Source: Paludibacteraceae bacterium (GTDB taxonomy: Bacteria > Bacteroidota > Bacteroidia > Bacteroidales > Paludibacteraceae). Taken from it: a stretch of DNA of 64,000 nucleotides. Under the pieces are notes generated by a model. The model searched no databases and was not told the DNA's origin. It was given only the letters and a program-made list of their open reading frames with translations. A program made the position numbers and the translations under genes. Shown in pieces: positions 10,557 to 19,386 of this stretch; position 1 is the stretch's first letter, and each line of letters starts with the position of its first letter. The stretch lies in contig JAFYQJ010000005.1 in assembly GCA_017547145.1 (NCBI GenBank), forward strand, positions 124,001 through 188,000. Direction: 5' to 3'.

Positions 10557-10748
10557 TTATTCTTCTGTTTGTTGAAGTTGTTGCACGTAAACAGCATGTA
10601 TTTTCTGTTCACGTTTTACAACAGAAGGTTTTTTAAAAGCTTGACGATTGCGAAGTTCTTTTACAACTCCAGTTTTTTCAAATTTACGTTTGAATTTTTT
10701 CAATGCTTTTTCAATGTTTTCACCTTCTTTTACAGGAACAATAATCAT
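10557..10748 (-). CDS. rpsU: Small ribosomal subunit protein bS21
   Basis: This is bS21, a small basic 30S protein near the anti-Shine-Dalgarno end of 16S rRNA. It is 63 aa long: MIIVPVKEGENIEKALKKFKRKFEKTGVVKELRNRQAF is diagnostic. It has its own promoter (10795-10824) and probable terminator. In Bacteroidota bS21 has been linked to sequestration of the anti-Shine-Dalgarno sequence, consistent with the scarcity of such sites in this window. Confidence 0.97.
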   Translation of the reverse strand: MIIVPVKEGENIEKALKKFKRKFEKTGVVKELRNRQAFKKPSVVKREQKIHAVYVQQLQQTEE

Positions 10749-10794
10749 AACGGTTTTATTTTTTATTTTTATTTAAAATTTCTTAATTGGACGG

Positions 10795-10824
10795 CAAAAT
10801 TAGAAAATCATTTTAACATCACAA
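10795..10824 (-). promoter_or_regulatory. Bacteroidota-type promoter of rpsU
   Basis: On the minus strand TTG (10822-10824), 19 bases, then TAATTTTG (10795-10802) match the phylum consensus exactly. The elements lie partly inside the 3' end of the neighbouring glycosyltransferase gene. Confidence 0.8.
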
Positions 10825-11854
10825 AATTATCTTCACCTTTTTTATTCAAAATACTCTTCAACGCGTCCAATTCATCTAAACACATTCTCTTATTATAAGA
10901 TGCTAAATATTCTTGTTCAGTTTGACCCGGGGTAGGTAGCAACACCGCCCTTCTTTTCAATACTGCCAAATCCATCAACGTCGAATACCCCGACCTACAA
11001 TAAATAATAGGTGTCTTATGCAATAAAAATTGCAATGTTTTTGTATCAAGATGAGAAACAATATGGACATTTTCTAAAATAGAAGTTGAGTTTGAAAAAG
11101 GGAGTCCTCTTATAAGCAAACATCGTTCACTAATATTTTTCATTTTTATTAGCATCTCTTTCTCAAAAATAGAACGTTGAGGTTCCGGACCAGAAATTAA
11201 TGCCAGAACCTTATAAGGAGAAGACTCTATAAAATTAAAAGAACTAAAACGCGAAAGCCATCCTATAAAAATAGCATTCTTCGGCAAAGTATATTTACGC
11301 GATAAATCACCCGAAAGATTATCCTCCCCCTCAACATCAGGAATCCAACACGAATTATAACGCGAAATAAAAAATTTATGCAATCCATAAGCCGCACGCT
11401 CAAGAAAACGAAATCCTCTTGGCATTTTTACCATTATTTGATGCGTTATATAGATGCTTTCTACAGATTGACACCACAAACCAAATCGATTATCAGAAAT
11501 TACAGTCTGAATATCGTATCTACATACTATACGCTTCAAAAGAAAATGCTCCTTGAATATTTGAAAAATAAAATAAGGCAATTGTTTTATCATTGCACCT
11601 ATCAAAGAGCCTTTTTTAGAATAAAGAACAGACATCGAAGGTAGTTCTACGCACTCAAGTTTTGGAAATTCTTTTTTTAAGAAAGAAAAAGAATTTCCAC
11701 TTCCCGCTAAAAAAACCTTCTTTTGATGATTTAAAAGACTTTTTATAATCGGCACACAACGTGTTGCATGCCCTAGTCCCCAATCCAAAGGAGCCACTAA
11801 AACCCGATCTCCCTGTATTTGAGCTATAACTTGCTCTAATTTTTCTGTACACAT
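10808..11854 (-). CDS. MurG-like (GT28-type) glycosyltransferase family protein
   Basis: This 348 aa protein resembles the UDP-sugar glycosyltransferases of the MurG/GT28 fold. The N-terminus VLVAPLDWGLGHATRCVPIIKSLL contains the GxGH loop of that fold, and the C-terminal half has HKTPIIYCRSGYSTLMDLAVLKRRAVLLPTPGQTEQEYLA, matching the donor-sugar site that ends in a TPGQxEQ motif. No signal peptide is present, so it acts on the cytoplasmic side. Substrate and product are unknown. It is encoded 3 bases downstream of a radical SAM gene. MurG itself is unlikely because the sequence diverges and no mur genes are nearby. Confidence 0.8.
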   Translation of the reverse strand: MCTEKLEQVIAQIQGDRVLVAPLDWGLGHATRCVPIIKSLLNHQKKVFLAGSGNSFSFLKKEFPKLECVELPSMSVLYSKKGSLIGAMIKQLPYFIFQIFKEHFLLKRIVCRYDIQTVISDNRFGLWCQSVESIYITHQIMVKMPRGFRFLERAAYGLHKFFISRYNSCWIPDVEGEDNLSGDLSRKYTLPKNAIFIGWLSRFSSFNFIESSPYKVLALISGPEPQRSIFEKEMLIKMKNISERCLLIRGLPFSNSTSILENVHIVSHLDTKTLQFLLHKTPIIYCRSGYSTLMDLAVLKRRAVLLPTPGQTEQEYLASYNKRMCLDELDALKSILNKKGEDNFVMLK

Positions 11855-11857
11855 TAT

Positions 11858-12622
11858 TTATTCCGTAACAGAAACATTAATACCCAATGCCTCTACACGC
11901 TTTGCTATTAAATACAAAGTCGCATTGTCTGGACGTTCCAAATGCTCAACTGGAGTTTTTCTATCCAACGAATAAACCATTACTTGTTTTGGACGAAGCT
12001 TTTGTAAAACAGCAATCCAAGCATCAACCTCACCATCTGTCGTATTATCAAACGAAACGCCTTTGTATATCCCCTTAAAAAATAAGGTTTGAATAATAAA
12101 ATTTCCATTAAAAAGTGACATTTTTTTAACAAGTTCGTCCACCGAAAAATGTTTATCTATAGGTTGATTTATAACTTTTAATGTAGAATCAATTGCCGAA
12201 TCTAATTTTAAAATATTATTATCTAACCTATTCAATGCTCTAAAAACGGCTTCGTCTGAAATTCTTGTTGCATTCGACAAAACACTTATTTTAACATTTG
12301 GGAAATAAGTATCTCTTAACGTAATGGTTGCATCTATTATTTGTTCAAAATCAGGATGCAAGGTAGGTTCCCCATTCCCCGCAAATGTAATAACATCAAG
12401 ATGCTCTTCATTATTTTTCATCAAAAGTAAACGCTGTTCTATTGCAACAACCACATCTTGAAAACTTGGGTATTTTTCAGTACTCGAAAAATTAAAACCA
12501 CACTCACAATATAAGCAATCAAATGAGCATATTTTACTATTTGGTGGCAACAAATTAATTCCCAACGAAACACCTAACCGACGACTTTTTATAGGTCCAA
12601 AAACAATTCCTTCAAAAAGCAT
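11858..12622 (-). CDS. Radical SAM protein (COG0731-like)
   Basis: This 254 aa protein is a radical S-adenosylmethionine enzyme. The [4Fe-4S] motif CSFDCLYC has cysteines at residues 32, 36 and 39 after a conserved start FGPIKSRRLGVSLGINLLPP, which is typical of a small subgroup related to COG0731. FAGNGEPTLHPDF is the glycine-rich SAM-binding strand. The substrate is unknown; there is no SPASM or extra cluster motif. It lies 5 bases after dnaG, so cotranscription is likely. Confidence 0.85.
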   Translation of the reverse strand: MLFEGIVFGPIKSRRLGVSLGINLLPPNSKICSFDCLYCECGFNFSSTEKYPSFQDVVVAIEQRLLLMKNNEEHLDVITFAGNGEPTLHPDFEQIIDATITLRDTYFPNVKISVLSNATRISDEAVFRALNRLDNNILKLDSAIDSTLKVINQPIDKHFSVDELVKKMSLFNGNFIIQTLFFKGIYKGVSFDNTTDGEVDAWIAVLQKLRPKQVMVYSLDRKTPVEHLERPDNATLYLIAKRVEALGINVSVTE

Positions 12623-12627
12623 AATCT

Positions 12628-14616
12628 TTATTTTATAACAACTTGACCAAGAGCTGATGCCAACATTCTTTTTATTTCACTCAATCGAGCATGCTCTTTC
12701 ATTACCGCTACAATGTCTTCAGTTGAATTATCTCTTAAAACACGCTCCAATTCTTTAATTTTTAAAGAAACAATCGCTTTTTTATATTCATTTATAGAGT
12801 TTGTAACAGCATTTATCAACCAAATCTTTCTTCGTTCTTCCTCTTGTTTCTTCAGTTCCTCTATTCTTCTTTTTGCTGCAGAAGTCATCGATTGTAAGTT
12901 TTTTTCTAGTGCTTCATTTTTTGAAAAAATTTTACTTAACTGATATTTCTCTGTCAATAACTCCGCAGCCAACAAACTAATATTCGGATTTTGATGTGAG
13001 ACAAAAAAAGAAGATACTGAAAATGTGGCATCCGATTTATGTAATTCTAAATCTTTTAAAAACAATTCGTGTAATTGATTTTCAAAGCCCAAGCCATCAT
13101 TTCTTAATTCATCTAACACATATTCCCAAATTTTTACTTCAACACAATCCTCCGAAAAATTTCTCAATAAGACCTTCTCATCGCCATATTGCAACACAAA
13201 CTTTAAAATATCTTTTTCTGCCGTATCCAAATCAGAATCAATTGACAACAAAGGCATTGATCCCTGAGAAACAGGAATCTCCTTTTCTACAAAATTATTT
13301 GGATTTGCTTTTGCCTTAATTTTATTTAATTCAGAATAAAGAATTTCCTCTGATTTCTCAAAAAGTTCTGAACATAACTTGATATACTCCGACACCAATA
13401 TCATATTTTGTATCAAAGCAATAGAACCTAATACATCGGTAATTGCAGTTGCTTTTTTCAAAGGGTCATTTTTTGCCTCACGCAAAAGTAAGTTTGCTTT
13501 AAAACGCATAAAATCTGTTTGATTTGTTTTAATAAAATCAACAAAATCTGCAGCCGAATGATTCCTTGCAAAACTATCAGGGTCTTCACCATCAGGCAAA
13601 AGCAAAACCTTCACGTTCATCCCTTCTGACAAAAGCATATCTATTCCTCGCAATGCTGCATGAATACCTGCTCCATCTCCATCATAAAGCAATGTAATAT
13701 TTGAAGTCAAACGATGTAACAAACGTATTTGAGCAGAATCAAGTGCTGTTCCTGAATTTGCCACTACATTTTCTATTCCACATTGATGCATAGAAATTAC
13801 ATCTGTGTACCCTTCGACCATGTATACACATTTCTCACGAACAATAGCATTTTTTGCTTGAAAAATACCATAAAGTTCATTCCCTTTCTTAAAGATTTCC
13901 GATTCGGGTGAATTCTTATATTTTTGATTAACACCTTTTGTTCTCGAATCCAATACACGTCCGCCAAAAGCGATAACCTTACCACTCAACGAATGCCAAG
14001 GAAAAATAACTCTTCCTCTAAAACTATCGACAACTCTATTATTTTCTCCAAAATAAGACAATCCCGTTTTTTGCAAGAATTCTTTTTTATAGCCATTTCT
14101 TAAGGCTTCATTTGTCATCGCATCTTGTTCATTAAGGCAATAACCCAAATGAAATTTTTTAATAATAACATCCGAAAACCCCCTTTCTTGAAAATAAGCC
14201 ATAGCAATAGCCTTACCATCAACATGATTATGCAAAATATCTGAAAAGTATTTTTGGGCAAAACTATTTAAAGCAAACATACTTTCGCGATCACTTTGTT
14301 GTTGCTGTTCCGTAGCAGACAAATCGCGTTCTTCTATTTCAATATGATATTTTTTTGCTAAATATTTCAGTGCTTCAACATACGTCAACTGCTCATGCTT
14401 CATAATAAAATGAACCGAGTTTCCACCTTCGCCACATCCAAAACATTTAAAAATCCCCTTTGACGGAGATACCGTAAACGAGCCAGTTTTCTCATTATGA
14501 AAAGGACACAATCCAATATAGTTTGCCCCACGCTGCTTTAACGAAACAAATTCTGATACGACCTCTTTTATTTGTGCCGCATCCATTATCCTTGCTATTG
14601 TTAGCTGATCTATCAT
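12628..14616 (-). CDS. dnaG: DNA primase
   Basis: This is DnaG, which makes RNA primers at the replication fork. It is 662 aa from ATG 14616 (MIDQLTIARIMDAAQIKEVV); a TTG at 14622 overlapping the marC stop would add two residues. The N-terminal zinc finger is visible as CPFH...CFGCG, followed by the RNA polymerase domain with the Toprim motifs MVEGYTDV and LLYDGDGAG. The C-terminal helical region would bind the replicative helicase. Context: marC upstream, radical SAM gene downstream, all close-packed. Confidence 0.97.
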   Translation of the reverse strand: MIDQLTIARIMDAAQIKEVVSEFVSLKQRGANYIGLCPFHNEKTGSFTVSPSKGIFKCFGCGEGGNSVHFIMKHEQLTYVEALKYLAKKYHIEIEERDLSATEQQQQSDRESMFALNSFAQKYFSDILHNHVDGKAIAMAYFQERGFSDVIIKKFHLGYCLNEQDAMTNEALRNGYKKEFLQKTGLSYFGENNRVVDSFRGRVIFPWHSLSGKVIAFGGRVLDSRTKGVNQKYKNSPESEIFKKGNELYGIFQAKNAIVREKCVYMVEGYTDVISMHQCGIENVVANSGTALDSAQIRLLHRLTSNITLLYDGDGAGIHAALRGIDMLLSEGMNVKVLLLPDGEDPDSFARNHSAADFVDFIKTNQTDFMRFKANLLLREAKNDPLKKATAITDVLGSIALIQNMILVSEYIKLCSELFEKSEEILYSELNKIKAKANPNNFVEKEIPVSQGSMPLLSIDSDLDTAEKDILKFVLQYGDEKVLLRNFSEDCVEVKIWEYVLDELRNDGLGFENQLHELFLKDLELHKSDATFSVSSFFVSHQNPNISLLAAELLTEKYQLSKIFSKNEALEKNLQSMTSAAKRRIEELKKQEEERRKIWLINAVTNSINEYKKAIVSLKIKELERVLRDNSTEDIVAVMKEHARLSEIKRMLASALGQVVIK

Positions 14617-14618
14617 AA

Positions 14619-15194
14619 TCAAATCAAATGACCAATATTCGTAACAAACAATTTAACAGCTATTGCAAGTAGAATTATTCCAAAAAATTTTCGCAACACA
14701 TAAATACCCGATTCTCCTATAGCTTTTTCTATTTTTGAAGTAAAACTCAACACTAAATAAACAAACAATAAGTTCAAAACTAAAGCTATTACTATATTTT
14801 CAACATAATATTCTGCACGCAACGAAAGCAATGTCGTAAACGAGCCTGGGCCAGCCACTAAAGGAAATGCGATAGGAATAAATGATGCACTACCAGCAGG
14901 ACCATTATTTCTAAAAATTTCAATATCCAACAACATTTCTAACGCAAATACAAAAATCACCAACGAACCAGCTACCGCAAACGATTCTATATCTACATTA
15001 AATAGTTGTAAAATAAAATCTCCAAAAAACAAAAACAGCATTAAAATAACTAATGCAAAAGTACTTACAACCAACGAATTTATCTTTATTCCTTTTTTAC
15101 GAATATTCAAAATAATTGGTATCGCACCTAAAATATCAATAATAGCAAACAAAACAACCGTTGCACTAAGTATTTGTTTTACATCTAAATTCAT
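14619..15194 (-). CDS. marC: MarC family integral membrane protein
   Basis: This 191 aa inner-membrane protein has six predicted hydrophobic segments and the MarC-family signatures LFAIIDILGAIPIIL near the N-terminus and FIPIAFPLVAGPGSFTTLL in the middle. The function of the family is not established; the old link to multiple antibiotic resistance was not upheld. It is followed directly by dnaG. Confidence 0.9.
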   Translation of the reverse strand: MNLDVKQILSATVVLFAIIDILGAIPIILNIRKKGIKINSLVVSTFALVILMLFLFFGDFILQLFNVDIESFAVAGSLVIFVFALEMLLDIEIFRNNGPAGSASFIPIAFPLVAGPGSFTTLLSLRAEYYVENIVIALVLNLLFVYLVLSFTSKIEKAIGESGIYVLRKFFGIILLAIAVKLFVTNIGHLI

Positions 15195-15201
15195 AGTAAT
15201 A

Positions 15202-16017
15202 TCATTTAAAATATTTAGAAAGAATACGACGATTTATATCTCGTCTATTTTTATCAAAAAACCAACCCCACTTACAAAAATATTTGCACATATTCCAAAT
15301 ATGCAAAGATAATAATCTTACACTTTTATAAGAATCTCTAGCGTGTTGATGCACAATTTTCACACTAGGGTAATACAAATTTTTCGTATACAGAAACATT
15401 CTTCGCGATAAATCAACATCTTCTGGATAAAGAAAAAATCGCTCATCAAACAATCCCACTTTTCTCAACACATCTGTACGCATAAACATAAAACACCCAG
15501 AAAGATAAGGCACTTGCATTTCCTTTTCATAATCTGCAAAATGCATTTCAAAATAGAATTGTCTTTTTTTTGCATAATACCCAAAACAAAAACGACGCAA
15601 AAACAAATCAAAAGGTGTCGGCAATAATTTACACAAATACTGAATTTGTCCATCAGGCGAAACTACTTTGGGCATTAACAAACCAACACTTTCATCTGCA
15701 GACATTTTCTCTAATAGTTTCGACAACACCATCTCATCCACCATCACATCAGGATTAACTACTAAATGAAAAGGAATATTTTCTTCTAATGTTTTTCTCA
15801 ATGCAATATTATGAGCCTTCCCATACCCAAGATTTTTACCATTATTAAAAATATACTCCACACAAGGAAGGTCTAATTTTGCATTTCTACATTTTGAATT
15901 ATCTATTATAAATATTTTATTTACATTTTTTTCTCGGACAAAAACATCAATTAACAAAAAAAGACCTTGAGGAATTTTTTCATAAACTACAATTGATATA
16001 TTAAGCAACTTCTCCAT
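15202..16017 (-). CDS. Glycosyltransferase family 2 protein (rhamnosyltransferase-like)
   Basis: This 271 aa GT2 enzyme transfers a sugar to a surface glycan, probably lipopolysaccharide or another envelope polysaccharide. The start is ATG 16017 (MEKLLNISIVVYEK). Visible motifs are NNGKNLGYGKAHNIAL, the metal-binding PDVMVDE (DxD-like), LSGCFMFMRTDVLRKVGLFDERFFLYPEDVDLSRR (acceptor and ED motif) and a C-terminal HQHARDS. This pattern is typical of rhamnosyl- or galactofuranosyl-type GT2 enzymes. No other glycan genes are adjacent. Confidence 0.88.
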   Translation of the reverse strand: MEKLLNISIVVYEKIPQGLFLLIDVFVREKNVNKIFIIDNSKCRNAKLDLPCVEYIFNNGKNLGYGKAHNIALRKTLEENIPFHLVVNPDVMVDEMVLSKLLEKMSADESVGLLMPKVVSPDGQIQYLCKLLPTPFDLFLRRFCFGYYAKKRQFYFEMHFADYEKEMQVPYLSGCFMFMRTDVLRKVGLFDERFFLYPEDVDLSRRMFLYTKNLYYPSVKIVHQHARDSYKSVRLLSLHIWNMCKYFCKWGWFFDKNRRDINRRILSKYFK

Positions 16018-16062
16018 TTTTTTGCTAATCCCACAAAAATATTTCAAACTTTTTGCAAAAAC

Positions 16063-16089
16063 AAAAAAGCTCGAAATAAAATTTCGAGC
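16063..16089 (-). terminator. rpsP terminator
   Basis: On the minus strand GCTCGAAAT pairs with ATTTCGAGC and is followed by six U residues, 25 bases after the rpsP stop codon. The perfect stem makes this a good intrinsic terminator. Confidence 0.8.
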
Positions 16090-16113
16090 CTTGTCTTACT
16101 TAACAAAATCTGC

Positions 16114-16656
16114 TTATGCTTCTGTAGACTCTGTTGTTTCTTCTGCTTTTTCAGCTTCAATAGCTTCGCGAGCTGCTGCTTCTTCTGCAGCTAAAGCTTC
16201 TGCTTTTTTCTTTGCCAATTCAGCTTCTTTTGCTTTACGTTTTTCTACTTCTGCTTCCAAGCGTTTTTTCTCATCATCAGCTTTTTGTGCTGCGACTTGA
16301 TCTTTTGCTTTTTGTACAGTTGACACTTTTGATGCTTTCCATGCGTCAAAACGTTTTTCTGCTTCTGCTGCATCAAAAGCTCCTTTTTTAACTCCTTCTA
16401 GCAAGTGCTTTTTCAACAAAACACCTTCATGAGAAAGGATGTTACGTGTAGTGTCTGTTGGTTGTGCTCCTGATTGTAACCAATACAATGCACGTTCGAA
16501 GTTCAATTCTACTGTTGCAGGATTAGTGTTAGGATTGTACGAACCAAGTTTTTCCACGAATTTACCATCACGAGGCGCTCTCGAATCGGCAATTACGATG
16601 TGGTAATAGGCATACCCTTTACGCCCGTGTCTTTGCAATCTGATTTTTGTTGCCAT
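16114..16656 (-). CDS. rpsP: Small ribosomal subunit protein bS16 with long C-terminal extension
   Basis: This is bS16, a 30S assembly protein. It is 180 aa long, about twice the length of the E. coli protein. The first 85 residues hold the conserved core ([38 protein letters not shown]). The rest is a low-complexity Ala/Glu/Lys tail (EKRLDAW...[33 protein letters not shown]), predicted helical and highly charged. Extended bS16 is common in Bacteroidota. It has its own promoter (16710-16739) and terminator. Confidence 0.96.
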   Translation of the reverse strand: MATKIRLQRHGRKGYAYYHIVIADSRAPRDGKFVEKLGSYNPNTNPATVELNFERALYWLQSGAQPTDTTRNILSHEGVLLKKHLLEGVKKGAFDAAEAEKRFDAWKASKVSTVQKAKDQVAAQKADDEKKRLEAEVEKRKAKEAELAKKKAEALAAEEAAAREAIEAEKAEETTESTEA

Positions 16657-16709
16657 CTTTTTATGTTTTTAATAATTATACCTAAATTGCTTTTTCTCGA
16701 AAAGCGGGG

Positions 16710-16739
16710 CAAAATTAACTTTTTTTTTTCAAAGTACAA
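16710..16739 (-). promoter_or_regulatory. Bacteroidota-type promoter of rpsP
   Basis: On the minus strand TTG (16737-16739), 19 bases, then TAATTTTG (16710-16717) fit the phylum consensus. The start codon of rpsP follows about 54 bases downstream. Confidence 0.8.
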
Positions 16740-16782
16740 AACATTTCTAAAACACCTCATAAAACATACACATAAAAAAGAG

Positions 16783-16790
16783 TAACTTTG
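16783..16790 (+). promoter_or_regulatory. Possible -7 element for the EamA transporter gene
   Basis: TAACTTTG matches TAnnTTTG 13 bases before the ATG at 16804, but no TTG is seen at the correct distance upstream. The short leader this implies would have almost no 5' untranslated region. Confidence 0.4.
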
Positions 16791-16803
16791 CAGAAGAATT
16801 TGC

Positions 16804-17727
16804 ATGAAAAAAACACTACCAACAAACATATTTCAGCAACCAATATGGGTAATGCTATTTGCGATTATCGCCGCTACTGCGTGGGGATGGGCATACCCTC
16901 TTATCAAACTTGGTTTCAAGGAATTTGCTATCACGCAAGAAATGACAAGTAGCAAAATGCTCTTTGCAGGTATTCGTTTTACTATATCAGGACTTATTAT
17001 TCTTACTATTGCACGTACGTCGCACCGAAGTTTTAACACAAAGAACCACCTTGGATGGCTATATATAATAACATTTGCTTTGATTAACACCACCTTTCAC
17101 TATACGTTTTTTTACATAGGACTATCTCATAGCGAAGGAGCGAGAGCAGCAATCCTTAACTCGTCGGGTACATTTATACTAGTTTTACTTGCTTGTGCAC
17201 TTTTTAAAAGCGACCGACTAACATTTCAAAAAATCATAGGATGTACTATAGGTTTTAGTGGTATCATAGCACTTAATATCGAAAATGGAACAAATAGTAA
17301 TTTTACATTTATGGGTGATGGTATGATTATACTCAATGCCCTTTGTTCTGCTTTTGCAGGGCTAATGACACGTGGACTTTCTCAACGTATAGATATTTTT
17401 GTCGGGACAGGTTATAGTCTCGCCATTGGAGGTATTATGCTGATTATTCCAGGAATACTTTTCGGAGGGACCTTATCTGTTATTACCTTTAACGGAATAA
17501 TAATATTAACTCTTTTAATATGTATTTCTGCACTAGGATTTACACTTTACAACAAATTGCTAAGTTGCAATCCGGTAGGAAAAGTTGCTATATTCAACTC
17601 GCTTATTCCCATTGTTGGTGCATTAACTTCATGTTTGTGCCTTAATGAACCTTTTTATTGGAAATACCTCATCGCCGCCCTCCTCGCCACCACCGGCATC
17701 TACGTAATAAATCGAGGAAAGAAGTAA
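16804..17727 (+). CDS. EamA/DMT-family transporter
   Basis: This 307 aa inner-membrane protein belongs to the drug/metabolite transporter superfamily. It has about ten hydrophobic segments arranged as two EamA repeats; AIIAATAWGWAYPLIKLGF opens the first repeat and GYSLAIGGIMLIIPGILF and LNEPFYWKYLIAALLATTGIYVINRG lie in the second. Family members export amino acids or other small metabolites; the substrate here cannot be told. It is divergent from rpsP and stands alone in its transcription unit. Confidence 0.88.
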   Translation: MKKTLPTNIFQQPIWVMLFAIIAATAWGWAYPLIKLGFKEFAITQEMTSSKMLFAGIRFTISGLIILTIARTSHRSFNTKNHLGWLYIITFALINTTFHYTFFYIGLSHSEGARAAILNSSGTFILVLLACALFKSDRLTFQKIIGCTIGFSGIIALNIENGTNSNFTFMGDGMIILNALCSAFAGLMTRGLSQRIDIFVGTGYSLAIGGIMLIIPGILFGGTLSVITFNGIIILTLLICISALGFTLYNKLLSCNPVGKVAIFNSLIPIVGALTSCLCLNEPFYWKYLIAALLATTGIYVINRGKK

Positions 17728-17841
17728 CTCGCAAATTTCTTCTACATCTAGCGTCAAAACGACCTACTATATCTAATATATCATTAGGTAATTTCCTTCT
17801 TGCGCAAGGGAAAAGCCATTTTGATGATTTCGCACTATTTT

Positions 17842-17873
17842 TTGTATTTTTCATCTGAACTTTTATAACTTTG
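17842..17873 (+). promoter_or_regulatory. Promoter of the GIY-YIG gene
   Basis: TTG (17842-17844), 21 bases, then TAACTTTG (17866-17873) approximate the phylum consensus. The ATG at 17901 follows 27 bases downstream. Confidence 0.6.
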
Positions 17874-17900
17874 TGATTATAGATACAATTGCATAAATAC

Positions 17901-18677
17901 ATGAATACAAATTTTGAACAAGCAGAAATAGATGCATTAAAATATTATGTTTATTGTTTAGTTGACCCACGAGATAATTGTATATTTTATGTGGGGAAAG
18001 GGCAAGGGAATCGAGTTTTTGAACATGCAAAAGATGCAATATCTTGCGATGACAAGACACTAAAATTGGATAAAATACGAGAAATATTATCGATAGGATT
18101 AAATGTAGAATATTATATAATTAGACATGGGCTTGATTCGGAGAGAGAAGCGTATAATATAGAATCAACAATCATCGATTTATTAACATATTCAAAGTTT
18201 AATACATCTACTCTCCTAACAAATATAGTGGCAGGTCATCATCAATGGAATGAAGGAATAAAAACTACCAATGAAATCATTCAATTGTATAGATGTCAAA
18301 AATTAGTATTAAAGCCAGGTCATACTCTGTTAATGGTAAATTTAAATCAAACATATAATCAAAAAAATAGTAAAGGTGTATATGTTCGACCAAACTTGTA
18401 TGAATCAACGAGAAAATATTGGCATTTAAATAAAAAAATAGCAGATAATGTGGATTATGTGCTAGGAGTATATAAAGGAATCGTACGATTGGTAATTAAG
18501 CCTACAACAAAATGGGAATTAGCGACTCACGATGAAAATGGAGAACTTTATAAAACATCAAGATATCAAATCGAAGGTATAATAAATGATATTGAGGGGA
18601 ATAATTTATATCTAAATAAGAGCGTTGTTGATTATCCATTCCCATCTAGAGGAGCAATAAGATATATTAAATCGTGA
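17901..18677 (+). CDS. GIY-YIG nuclease domain protein (LEM-3-like) with uncharacterised C-terminal domain
   Basis: This 258 aa protein starts at ATG 17901 (MNTNFEQAEIDALKYYVYCL); a TTG at 17889 would add four residues. The N-terminal 100 residues carry a GIY-YIG nuclease fold of the LEM-3-like kind: YYVYCL for GIY, YVGKG at 30-34, Arg38, His42 and Glu88 as likely metal/catalytic residues. The C-terminal half (about 145-258) contains NVDYVLGVYKGIVRLVIKP and ends SRGAIRYIKS, which recalls PUA-like nucleic-acid-sensing domains, though that is inference. It is AT-rich relative to its neighbours and paired with an unknown gene, suggesting an accessory locus. Confidence 0.75.
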   Translation: MNTNFEQAEIDALKYYVYCLVDPRDNCIFYVGKGQGNRVFEHAKDAISCDDKTLKLDKIREILSIGLNVEYYIIRHGLDSEREAYNIESTIIDLLTYSKFNTSTLLTNIVAGHHQWNEGIKTTNEIIQLYRCQKLVLKPGHTLLMVNLNQTYNQKNSKGVYVRPNLYESTRKYWHLNKKIADNVDYVLGVYKGIVRLVIKPTTKWELATHDENGELYKTSRYQIEGIINDIEGNNLYLNKSVVDYPFPSRGAIRYIKS

Positions 18678-18710
18678 ACATAAAATATATCAAATATAAA
18701 TTTGAATAGG

Positions 18711-19289
18711 ATGAGTATGAATGCACCAAATTTTTCAATCGCAATTCCGTCCGAACTTCCTAGCCGAATGAGTGAATTCGATTATCCAATTATTTCACTT
18801 GAAATCGATGTTACTTGTTGCAATGAAAAATTTGCAAAAGAGCAAGCAGAAAGGATTTCAAATGAGATTGATTGGTGTCTGAAATGTGCAATTGAAAAGG
18901 GGTGGAGTGTTTCTAATTCTAAATATCAAAATATAAACCTCAAAGGAAAACAATTATCATTTGAATTTTATGGAGGTATAACATTTTTGATATATTCTCA
19001 AGGAGGTCCATGTTTTGAACCATTAACATACTATAATCAATACGAAGCTCCAAGGGTTGAATCAGTTACATTTCAATTTATATTAGATAGTAATGAAGAT
19101 AGTGCGATAGAAGTTTATAAAAACTTTTTTCAGAAATGTTTAGAATCGCAAAAAATAGACGAACTGGTTATAAATGCACAATCATTTAGGATAACATCTA
19201 ATGGCCCAAATCCTTTTAGAAAATTAGTTAATGCATGTTGTGGCGCTCATTTAGAATGGCAAAATGTAGTAAAAACTGAGATTGAATAA
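18711..19289 (+). CDS. Hypothetical protein downstream of GIY-YIG nuclease
   Basis: This 192 aa protein is not recognised. The start is ATG 18711 (MSMNAPNFSIAIPSELPSR); ATG 18717 is also possible. It has no signal peptide or membrane segment. The sequence looks like a soluble alpha/beta protein with a Cys pair near residue 31, a QGGPCFEPLTYYNQYEAP segment and a C-terminal NACCGAHLEWQNV. It lies 33 bases after the GIY-YIG gene on the same strand and shares its AT-rich composition, so the two are probably one transcription unit with a joint job. I cannot assign a function. Confidence 0.65.
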   Translation: MSMNAPNFSIAIPSELPSRMSEFDYPIISLEIDVTCCNEKFAKEQAERISNEIDWCLKCAIEKGWSVSNSKYQNINLKGKQLSFEFYGGITFLIYSQGGPCFEPLTYYNQYEAPRVESVTFQFILDSNEDSAIEVYKNFFQKCLESQKIDELVINAQSFRITSNGPNPFRKLVNACCGAHLEWQNVVKTEIE

Positions 19290-19333
19290 AATACAAGTTT
19301 CAAAAGAACTTATTTGAGAACTAATGTCTAAAT

Positions 19334-19369
19334 ATAACCGAGGGAGCAAAATTTTGCCCCCTCGGTTAT
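19334..19369. terminator. Inverted repeat between convergent genes
   Basis: ATAACCGAGGGAGCAAAA faces TTTTGCCCCCTCGGTTAT, a near-perfect 18-base inverted repeat with one mismatch. It lies between the plus-strand unknown gene and the minus-strand ACT gene. The stem is strong but neither side carries a good U-run, so it may act as a weak bidirectional terminator. Confidence 0.5.
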
Positions 19370-19386
19370 GTGATATGTATCAATTT

